Assembly (NCBI GenBank): GCA_001914535.1
Contig: MNCR01000007.1
Coordinates: forward strand, 1-35,843
DNA from: Candidatus Rokubacteria bacterium 13_2_20CM_69_15_1
GTDB lineage: Bacteria; Methylomirabilota; Methylomirabilia; Rokubacteriales; CSP1-6
Length of the DNA: 35,843 bases
Direction: 5' to 3'
Shown here piece by piece: positions 26,437 to 33,973 of this stretch. The position numbers were made by a program, and so were the translations under genes. Position 1 is the stretch's first letter. Each line of letters begins with the position of its first letter. The notes beneath the pieces are model-generated. The model was not told where the DNA came from, did no database searches, and was given only the letters and a program-made list of their open reading frames with translations.

Positions 26437-27714
26437 CTAACCGCGCGAGACCTTCCAGGAGTTGATCCAGTCGAAGAGCTTCGTGCCCGCGGGCTTCATC
26501 GCCACCTTCGTCGAGACGACCTCGACGGGGCTGATGGTGGCGAAGTCGTAGGGGTTCCGGTGGGTCGTGATCCCCTGGTAGAAGGCGCACATCTGGACGT
26601 GGTCCTCTCGCCAGCTCCGCCTGCCCGAGAGCGACTCGACCTCGATGCCCTCGAGCGCCCTGGCGACGGCCGCCTTCTCGGGCCACTTCCCGCTCTGCGC
26701 CGCGGCCTTCTCGACGGCGGCCTTGTAGGACTCGGCGCAGAAATAGGCGTGGTCGCACTCGTACGGCGGGTACTCGCCGTGCCTGGCTTTGTACTCGCGG
26801 ACGAACTGCTTGAGGAGCGCACTGCCCTTCGGGTCGTCGAAGTACATCGTGTTGTAGCCGAGCAAGAGCCCTTCCGGCGTGAACTCCTTTTTGAGCGAGT
26901 CGTGGACGCCGCCCGCCGTCGTGAAGACGCCCTTCATCGTCTTGAAGAGGCCGACCGCCGTGGCCTGCTTCATGATGATCGTCGCGTCCCCCGACCAGAA
27001 CGAGCACATGAGGAGGTCCGCCTTCGATTGCTGGATCGCGGCGATGTGCGAGGTGAAGTCGGTGACGCCGAGCTTGGGAAAGAGCTCGAGCACGAAGCGC
27101 ACGTCGGGCGCGTACTTCTTGAGGACGGCCTTGTAGGACTCCCAGCAGTCGTGACCGTAGGAGTAATCGTTGCCGATGCCGGCGACGGTCTTGATCCCCT
27201 TGAAGTACTTGGCGGTGAGCATGCCGGCCACGATCGCCTCGACTTCGTTGTCGACGCTCTTGAAGGCCCACGTGGGGTGGGGCATCGTCTCCTCGACGCC
27301 CTTCTGCGTGGTGCCGTCCCACGAGAGCCAGGGGGTCGCGAGATCTTCCGCCACCGGCCCGAGCGCCAGCGTCACGCCGGTGGAAATGCCGCCGAGCACC
27401 GCCTGCACCTTGTCCTGGAGGACGAGCTTGCGGTAGCGCTCGACCGTGTCCTTCGGGTTCGACTCCTCTTCGACGACCAGTTGCACGGTCCGTCCGAGGA
27501 TCCCGCCGGCTCTGTTGACCCGATCGACCCACCACTCGGTCCCGCGCAGCCCCGCGGCGCCCACGGGCGCCGCGATGCCCGCGCGGATCGTGAGCACGCC
27601 GACCTTCACGGGGCCGCCGGCCTGGGCGCGCGCCGGTGGTCCGTCGAGCCGCACCGTCGCGACCGCGGCCCCGGTGGACGCGAGCCTGAGAAAGCTTCGA
27701 CGAGTCGTTCTCAT
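26437..27714 (-). CDS. Branched-chain amino-acid-type ABC substrate-binding protein with Tat-like signal
   Basis: MRTTRRSFLRLASTGAAVATVRL (twin Arg) then VKVGVLTIRAGIAAPVGAAGLRGTEWWVDRVNRAGGILGRTVQLVVEEESNPKDTVERYRKLV. Confidence 0.9.
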   Translation of the reverse strand: MRTTRRSFLRLASTGAAVATVRLDGPPARAQAGGPVKVGVLTIRAGIAAPVGAAGLRGTEWWVDRVNRAGGILGRTVQLVVEEESNPKDTVERYRKLVLQDKVQAVLGGISTGVTLALGPVAEDLATPWLSWDGTTQKGVEETMPHPTWAFKSVDNEVEAIVAGMLTAKYFKGIKTVAGIGNDYSYGHDCWESYKAVLKKYAPDVRFVLELFPKLGVTDFTSHIAAIQQSKADLLMCSFWSGDATIIMKQATAVGLFKTMKGVFTTAGGVHDSLKKEFTPEGLLLGYNTMYFDDPKGSALLKQFVREYKARHGEYPPYECDHAYFCAESYKAAVEKAAAQSGKWPEKAAVARALEGIEVESLSGRRSWREDHVQMCAFYQGITTHRNPYDFATISPVEVVSTKVAMKPAGTKLFDWINSWKVSRG

Positions 27715-27866
27715 AGCGCTCTCCTTCCGCGTGCGCGCCTCGTCATCCGCAGCTTTGTATCACACTCAGCGCGGGCGCGACTCGGCCAATCCTGCGGCGA
27801 GCTCGTCGCCGTCCGGCGTTTTCGCGCGGCCCTCGCGCGCGGCGAAATTTCCCAAGCCGCCGACGG

Positions 27867-27872
27867 TATGAT
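27867..27872 (+). promoter_or_regulatory. Candidate -10 element TATGAT
   Basis: ggTATGATagtcg 16 bp before ATG 27888; no good -35 seen. Confidence 0.4.
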
Positions 27873-27887
27873 AGTCGTAGGATTTGC

Positions 27888-30131
27888 ATGCACGTCCGAT
27901 TCTGGGGCACGCGAGGCTCCATCGCCACGCCGGGAGGCAGGACCGCCGTCTACGGCGGTAACACGTCGTGCACCGAGGTCCGCGCCGCCGACGGGACCGT
28001 CGTCGTCCTCGACTGCGGCACCGGCGCCCGCGAGCTCGGACTCCACCTCGTGCGGACCGTGCCCCAGCCGATGCGACTCCATCTCTTCATCGGCCACACG
28101 CATTGGGACCACATCCAGGGGTTTCCGTTCTTCGTCCCCGCGTTCCTGCCCGGCGCGGAGCTGAACGTCTACGCGCCCGTCGGCTTCCAGCGGAGCCTCG
28201 AGGACGCGATGGCGGGGCAGATGGAGTACGCGTACTTCCCCGTGAAGCTCCGCGAGCTGCGGAGTCGCATCCACTACACGGAGCTCGACGAAGGCTTCCT
28301 CCGCGTCGGGGACGTGCTGGTGGAGACGCAGTACCTGAACCACACAGCGCCGACGATCGCGTACCGGTTGTCCAGCGACGGCGCGACGGTCGCCTACGTG
28401 ACCGACCACGAACCGTTCTGGGGCGTGCCGGGCCGGGTGTCGCGGCACCCCGGCGACGAGCGTCACATCGCGTTCTTGCGCGGCGCCGACCTCGTCATCC
28501 ACGACGCCCAGTACACCGAGGACGAGTATCGGAGCAAGGTCGGCTGGGGGCACAGCCCCCTCGAGTATGCGGTGGACGTCTCGCTGGCGGCGGGCGTGCG
28601 CCGTCTCGTCCTCTTCCACCACGACCCGCAGCACGACGACGCGGCCGTGCAAAGCATCGAGGCGCGTGCGCAGGCGCGCGCGACCGCGCCCGGGCCGGGG
28701 CTCGAGGTGCTCGCCGCGCGTGAGGGGCTCGAGCTCGAGGTGCGCGGCAACGGGACGGCACGCGACGTGGCCGCCGCCTCTGCGCTTCGGCACCGGGAGG
28801 TCGCGGGCGGGCGCGTGCTGGTCGTCAGCCGCGACGACACGGAGGTCGCCGCGATCCAGGAGATCCTGAGCGAGGATACCCTCCTCCTGCTCCGCCTTCC
28901 GGACATGCCGTCGGTGCTCAGCCGGGGGTCCGAACTCCTGCCGGACCTGGCGATCATCGACCGGGAGTTGCTCGACAGCGAGGGCGCGGGCGCCCTCGAC
29001 ACGCTGCGGGCGCGCCTGGGACGGGCGAACTTCCCCGTCGTCGTGCTCGCCGACGGCTCGGCCCCGGCCGACGCTGTCGGCTGGGGCGAAGCGTCGTCCA
29101 CCGATTACCTCGCCCGGCCCTTCAGTCCGCCGATGCTACGGGCGCGGGTCCGCGCGTGGCTCTCGCGCACGCTGACGGCCGACGGCCCACGCGGGACGCG
29201 GGCGCGCCCGGTCGAAGGCATCGAGCGCCAGGGCGGCCGGGAGCGCTGCGCGGCCCTCCTCGCGTCGGTGCCGCTCTTCGCCGCGCTCACGAATGAGCAG
29301 CGCGAGTCGTTGCTCGCACACGCGTCCGAGGAGGTCTTCCCGGCGGGGCGCTCGATCATCCAGGAGGGCGATGCGTCGGACCGCCTCTTCGTGATCCTCG
29401 CTGGTCGCGCGCGCGTGCTCGAGGTCGCTCACGGCAGTCCCGCGGAGGTGATCCTCGGCGAGCTCGGCCAGGGTGAGATCCTGGGCGAGCTCACCGCCAT
29501 CCGCCACCAGCCGCGGTCGGCCACCGTCGTGGCGGTCGAGCGGACGCACTGTCTCGTGCTCGACGCGGACGACTTCGGGCGCGCGCTCCAGACCTCGGTG
29601 GGGCTCGCGCTCGCCCTGCTGCGGATGGTCGCCGGGCGGCTGGACGAGGCCGACCGGCAGCTCTCGCGGTACGCGCCCGATCCGGTGACGGGGCTCACGA
29701 GCCGTCGCGCCTTCCACGACCAGTACCGGCGCCTTGCGGCCGTGGCCCGCCGGCGCGGCACCGGCGCGCTGATGCTCGTCCTCGACGTGGTCCAGCTGAG
29801 GGCGATCAACGACCGCTTCGGCTACGGCGTCGGTGACGACGTCCTGCGCGCCGTGGCCGACGCGTTGATCGAGGCCACGCGCACCACGGACCTCGTCGCC
29901 CGCCACGGGAGCGACGAATTCGCGGTCTTCCTCCCCGACGCGGCGCCCACCTCGGCCGACCTCATCGTGGCCCGCGTGCGCGACAAGGTCGCGGCGCTGG
30001 CGGCCAAGCGCGGTCTGCCGGTGGACCATATCCGCTGCAACGTCGGCGTTGCCCACAGCCAGTCGCCTCCGGAGACGTTCGACGAGCTGCTGCGCGAGGC
30101 GGACGCGGACATGCATCGGACGAAGGCGTAG
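27888..30131 (+). CDS. Multidomain signalling protein: MBL-fold hydrolase + receiver-like domain + cyclic-nucleotide-binding domain + GGDEF (GSDEF) domain
   Basis: MHVRFWGTRGSIATPGGRTAVYGGNTSCTEV...HTHWDHIQGFPFF (MBL); GGRVLVVSRDDTEVAAIQEIL...PDLAIIDREL...DYLARPFSPPML (REC-like); FPAGRSIIQEGDASDRLFVILAGRARV...GELTAIRHQPRSATVVA (cNMP); DPVTGLTSRRAF...RTTDLVARHGSDEFAVFLP (GGDEF). Confidence 0.92.
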   Translation: MHVRFWGTRGSIATPGGRTAVYGGNTSCTEVRAADGTVVVLDCGTGARELGLHLVRTVPQPMRLHLFIGHTHWDHIQGFPFFVPAFLPGAELNVYAPVGFQRSLEDAMAGQMEYAYFPVKLRELRSRIHYTELDEGFLRVGDVLVETQYLNHTAPTIAYRLSSDGATVAYVTDHEPFWGVPGRVSRHPGDERHIAFLRGADLVIHDAQYTEDEYRSKVGWGHSPLEYAVDVSLAAGVRRLVLFHHDPQHDDAAVQSIEARAQARATAPGPGLEVLAAREGLELEVRGNGTARDVAAASALRHREVAGGRVLVVSRDDTEVAAIQEILSEDTLLLLRLPDMPSVLSRGSELLPDLAIIDRELLDSEGAGALDTLRARLGRANFPVVVLADGSAPADAVGWGEASSTDYLARPFSPPMLRARVRAWLSRTLTADGPRGTRARPVEGIERQGGRERCAALLASVPLFAALTNEQRESLLAHASEEVFPAGRSIIQEGDASDRLFVILAGRARVLEVAHGSPAEVILGELGQGEILGELTAIRHQPRSATVVAVERTHCLVLDADDFGRALQTSVGLALALLRMVAGRLDEADRQLSRYAPDPVTGLTSRRAFHDQYRRLAAVARRRGTGALMLVLDVVQLRAINDRFGYGVGDDVLRAVADALIEATRTTDLVARHGSDEFAVFLPDAAPTSADLIVARVRDKVAALAAKRGLPVDHIRCNVGVAHSQSPPETFDELLREADADMHRTKA

Positions 30132-30157
30132 CGGCGCCCGGCGGCGGCGCGCTCGCC

Positions 30158-30901
30158 TCAACGGCGCGTCTTCCGCTCGACGAAAGCGCGGATCCGCGCG
30201 CGCGCGTCCGGGCTCGTGCGGAGCGCGGCGCCGTACGCCTCGGGGCCGCGCCCCCGCTCGCCCCTCCGGATCGCCGCCACGATCTCCTTCGTCGCCGCGA
30301 GGCCGGCGCGCGGCGCGCGCGCGATGTCGGCCGCGAGCGCGGCCACGCTCGCCTCGAGCGTGGCCGAGGCGACGACGCGGTTGACCAGCCCCATGTGGAG
30401 CGCCTCGCTCGCACGGATCGTCCGGCCGGTCAGCAGGAGCTCGCGCGCCCAGCCGCCCGCGACGACGTCGAGCAACCGCGCGATGCCGTAGGCGGGGTTG
30501 AAGCCAAGCGTGACCTCGGGGAGGCCAAAGCGCGCCCGGTCGGAGGCCACACGGAGGTCCTGCGCGACCGCGAGCATGAGGCCGCCGCCGAGCGCCCACC
30601 CGTCGATCGCGGCGATCGAAACTTGTGGCAGCCCGGCGAAGCGGTCGAGGAGCGCCGCCTGCCGGGTCGCCAGGGCCTCGGCCTCGTCCCCGCTGAGCGT
30701 CACCATCTCGGCGATGTCGTTGCCGGCGCAGAAGGCCCGGCCGCGGCCAGCGACGACCAGGACGGCGACGTCGTCCATGGCGGCCACTCGTGTCAGCGCC
30801 TCCTCGAGCGCGCCCGTCAGGGCGCGGTCGAGCGCGTTGAGCGCCGCGGGGCGGTTGAGGCGGAGCCAGGCGACGCGGTCGGTCGTGTCGAGCTCGATCA
30901 A
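30158..30901 (-). CDS. Enoyl-CoA hydratase/isomerase family protein
   Basis: VAWLRLNRPAALNALDRALTGAL, AFCAGNDIAEM, AAIDGWALGGGLMLAVAQDLRVAS, FGLPEVTLGFNPAYGIARLLDVVAG. TTG start overlaps the upstream stop. Confidence 0.9.
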   Translation of the reverse strand: MIELDTTDRVAWLRLNRPAALNALDRALTGALEEALTRVAAMDDVAVLVVAGRGRAFCAGNDIAEMVTLSGDEAEALATRQAALLDRFAGLPQVSIAAIDGWALGGGLMLAVAQDLRVASDRARFGLPEVTLGFNPAYGIARLLDVVAGGWARELLLTGRTIRASEALHMGLVNRVVASATLEASVAALAADIARAPRAGLAATKEIVAAIRRGERGRGPEAYGAALRTSPDARARIRAFVERKTRR

Positions 30902-32265
30902 AAGGAGCTCCCCTTCGTGTCGGCCAGGTACTCGGCCTTGGCGCGCTCGAGCTCGGCGATGATCGCCTGCCGCTCGGTCGTGAGGCGTCGGGCGGCGTGC
31001 TCGCGCGTGAGCGCGAGGACGGTGAAACGGAGGCGGCTCGTGAAGCGGCCCGCCCCGACCCAGTACCGGTAGGCGACGACGCCCGAGAGCGGGAGCGACA
31101 CCGCGAAGGCCAGCGCCCACGCCGCGCCGAGAAGCCGGGCGACCAGCCAGATCTCGATCCCCCAGAAGAGCGGATACGCGACCACCGAGGCGAGGAACCG
31201 CCACGTCGCGTAATCCGTCTCTTTCCGCGCCATCCGGCGCGCCGTCCAGCGCGGGATCCAGTAGGGGAGGAGATTCACGCAGGCGCCGTAGGCGAAGAGG
31301 GGAAAGCCGACGAGCGCCTCCCAGCCGCGCCGGAGGCGCTGGCGGGGACGCGGCGGCTCGGGTCGTGCGCGCACCGCCTCGTCCTTGATGCGGTAGAGCG
31401 CGAGCAGGGCGCGGTAGCCCTGGATCCCGTGCCAGAGCCGCTCGACACGCTCCGGATCGCGCGCCCTGAAGTGGTTGACGGCGTCCACGATGGCCCGCGA
31501 GAGGCGGATCGGGTCGATCTGCTCGGAGCCGAGCCCGCGCTCTTCCGCGAGCTCACGCGCGAGATCCCCGCGGTAGAGCTCCTCGACGGCCCGCACGAGC
31601 TCGGTCGTGTCGATCCGCTCGACGTGCACCACTTCGGCCTCCATCGCCCACTGGATCGCGGTCGTGAGCGCCTCGACGGCCTTCGCCGGGTCCCGGCGGT
31701 ACGCGTCGAGGTACGGCGTGACCGGCACGGGTGGGCCGAACGACACGAGCACGCGTCCCCGGAACGACTTGCGCGCCTCGAAGCTGAGCCCCACGGGGAC
31801 CACGCCGAGCTCGCCGGGTCGCTCGGTTTCGTGGGCGAGCGCGATGCGTGCCGCGCCCGTCTTGATGCGCTGGACGCGCGTTTCTGCGTGCGTCGTCCCC
31901 TCGGGGTAGATCGCGACCAGGCGCCCCTCGGCGAGCGCCGCGGCGCACGCCGCGAACGTGTCGACGTGCGTGTCCAGCGTTCGTGGGTCGTCCCCTTTGC
32001 GATAGACGGGGATCGCCCCGCAGGCCCCGAGGAACCGCGCGACGAGCGGGTGACGGAAGAGCGCGGCGGTGGCGAGGTAGTGGACCTTCCGCCGCACGGT
32101 GGCGCCGACCAGCAGCGAGTCGATCAAGTTGTTCGGGTGGTTGATGCAGAGGAGCACCGGGCCGGCGTCGGGCACCCGCTCGGGATGGCGTGGGTCCACC
32201 GACTTGAAGAAGAACCAGAGCCAGAAGCGAGCGGTCGCGCGGACGAGCCGGTAGAACCGATCCAT
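30898..32265 (-). CDS. PlsC-like 1-acyl-glycerol-3-phosphate acyltransferase family protein with C-terminal membrane segments
   Basis: GPVLLCINHPNNLIDSLLVGATVRRKVHYLATAALF...IPVYRKGDD...VAIYPEGTTHAETRVQRIKTGAARIAL. Confidence 0.88.
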   Translation of the reverse strand: MDRFYRLVRATARFWLWFFFKSVDPRHPERVPDAGPVLLCINHPNNLIDSLLVGATVRRKVHYLATAALFRHPLVARFLGACGAIPVYRKGDDPRTLDTHVDTFAACAAALAEGRLVAIYPEGTTHAETRVQRIKTGAARIALAHETERPGELGVVPVGLSFEARKSFRGRVLVSFGPPVPVTPYLDAYRRDPAKAVEALTTAIQWAMEAEVVHVERIDTTELVRAVEELYRGDLARELAEERGLGSEQIDPIRLSRAIVDAVNHFRARDPERVERLWHGIQGYRALLALYRIKDEAVRARPEPPRPRQRLRRGWEALVGFPLFAYGACVNLLPYWIPRWTARRMARKETDYATWRFLASVVAYPLFWGIEIWLVARLLGAAWALAFAVSLPLSGVVAYRYWVGAGRFTSRLRFTVLALTREHAARRLTTERQAIIAELERAKAEYLADTKGSSF

Positions 32266-32300
32266 CCGGTCCTGCGTGGGCCGGGTGTGGAGCGCCGTGG

Positions 32301-32855
32301 TCAAGGAGTCTGATCCCGCAGCGCGTGGCGCTTCACGAGGTCTTCGAAGCTCTCGACGGCCAGGGCCCTCGCCCACGTGGCGCCCTCCGACTCCCGGCCG
32401 TAGGCCTCGGCCATGTACACGGTCGCCTCCTCCTTCGTCCGGAACAGACGCCAGAGATGGCCTTTGCCGCCGCCGACCCGCCGGAGGTTGAAGACCGGGT
32501 CGGCATGTGATGCTGGCTCGAAGACGTTCGCCTGGCCGAAGCGGTCGAGCGTGATCCACGCCGCGGCAACCCCGCGCGCGGAGACGACCCGCGCGCGGAG
32601 CGACTCCTCGCGCGGGAGCGACTCGATGTCGCGGAGATGCGGACCGTAGTACACGGCCACGGAGTCGGCGGGCAGCGAGAGCCTGACGGGTAGCGGCGTC
32701 CCGGCGCCGTCGAGAAGCGCCTTCGACTCCTCGCCGAGCCAGACCGCGCCAGGCTCGACGAGGTCGGCCCACGCCTCGACGACCAGTCCCTTGGGGATCA
32801 GCCCCCGCCGCCGCGCGATCTCGTCCTTGTCCGTCGTGAGGTACAACCGGCTCAC
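32301..32855 (-). CDS. Conserved-looking hypothetical protein
   Basis: VSRLYLTTDKDEIARRRGLIPKGLVVEAWADLVEPGAVWLGEESKALLDG...; GTG start overlaps the prpF stop (GTGA). No family recognised. Confidence 0.7.
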   Translation of the reverse strand: MSRLYLTTDKDEIARRRGLIPKGLVVEAWADLVEPGAVWLGEESKALLDGAGTPLPVRLSLPADSVAVYYGPHLRDIESLPREESLRARVVSARGVAAAWITLDRFGQANVFEPASHADPVFNLRRVGGGKGHLWRLFRTKEEATVYMAEAYGRESEGATWARALAVESFEDLVKRHALRDQTP

Positions 32856-33973
32856 GGGATGCGGAGGAAGCCCTCCATGAGGCGGCGCGCCGTCCGGTAG
32901 ACGGTGACGCGCTCGGCCCAGGGCGCCCCGTCGCGGACGCGCACCGCGGCATCGATGGGCAGGACCCCCGACGGATGGCCGAGCCTGAGTGGACCCGCGG
33001 GTGACCTGCCGGAGGCACGCGTGGCTCCGGTCGCGCACTCATGAACGAGAGTCCCATCCAGGCGCGCGGCGACGGCGAGACACATCGCCGCGGTGAGCGC
33101 GAACGCGCGGTGGCAGTTGCCCATCGAGATCACGCGCGCGACGAGGTCGACCTGGTCGAGGGGGTAGCGCGCCCCGTCGAGCGCGGTGAAATCGGTCGGC
33201 GGCGCGACGATGGCGATCTTCGGCACGGCAGAGCTCCCCGGGATCCCCATCCGCCGCGCCGCCTCCGCGCGGATCGCCTCGAGGCGGGCCGACAACGAGC
33301 GATCGGCGTCGACGGCCTGCGGAGTCTCCGTGCCTGCGAGGCCGAGATCCTTGGCGCGCACGAAGACGACCGGGTTGGTCGCGTCCACGAGCGAAGCCTC
33401 GACGCCGTCCACCAGATCGCGCGGCCTCCCCGTCGGCAGCAGGCGCCCGGTCCCCGCGCCGCCCGGGTCGAGGAAGTCGAGCGCGATCCGGGCGCCACGC
33501 CCCGGGACGCCCGCGAGCTCGAAATCGCCCTCCACCGCGGCCTCGCCGTCCTTCACGGGGACGTGCGCGACGATGAGCTTCCGCGTGTTGGTGTTGTGGA
33601 TGCGCACGCGCGTCTCGCCCGCGACCCCGGGCACCAGGCGCTCGTCGATGGCGAAGGGCCCGACGGCCGAGGAGCAGTTGCCGCAGTTACCCTGGTAATC
33701 CACGACCGGGTTCTTCACGTCGACCTGGGCGAAGGTGTAGTCCACGTCGGCGCCCGGGTGCGACGGCGGGCCGATGATGCACGCCTTGGAGAGCGAGGAG
33801 ATGCCGCCGCCGAGCCCGTCGAGCTGGCGGCCGTACGGGTCGGGACTCCCGAGCGCCGTGAGAAGAATCCGGTCGCGGTCGGGACCGGCGCCCGGCAGGT
33901 CGGTCGCGTGGAAGAAGAGCGCGCGGCTGGTCCCGCCGCGCATGAACACGGCGCGGATCCGTTTCTGGGTCAC
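32852..33973 (-). CDS. prpF: PrpF-like aconitate/2-methylaconitate isomerase family protein
   Basis: IRAVFMRGGTSRALFFHATDLPG, GGGISSLSKACIIGPPSHPGADVDYTFAQVDVKNPVVDYQGNCGNCSSAVGPFAIDERLV. Confidence 0.92.
   Translation of the reverse strand: MTQKRIRAVFMRGGTSRALFFHATDLPGAGPDRDRILLTALGSPDPYGRQLDGLGGGISSLSKACIIGPPSHPGADVDYTFAQVDVKNPVVDYQGNCGNCSSAVGPFAIDERLVPGVAGETRVRIHNTNTRKLIVAHVPVKDGEAAVEGDFELAGVPGRGARIALDFLDPGGAGTGRLLPTGRPRDLVDGVEASLVDATNPVVFVRAKDLGLAGTETPQAVDADRSLSARLEAIRAEAARRMGIPGSSAVPKIAIVAPPTDFTALDGARYPLDQVDLVARVISMGNCHRAFALTAAMCLAVAARLDGTLVHECATGATRASGRSPAGPLRLGHPSGVLPIDAAVRVRDGAPWAERVTVYRTARRLMEGFLRIP

Noticed and set aside
26560-28164. Plus-strand ORF of 534 aa
   Set aside because: Antisense to the Liv substrate-binding gene and out of frame with the MBL gene; no domain seen.
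29136-30599. Minus-strand ORF of 487 aa
   Set aside because: Antisense to the cNMP/GGDEF part of the 27888 gene and the wrong frame of the hydratase.
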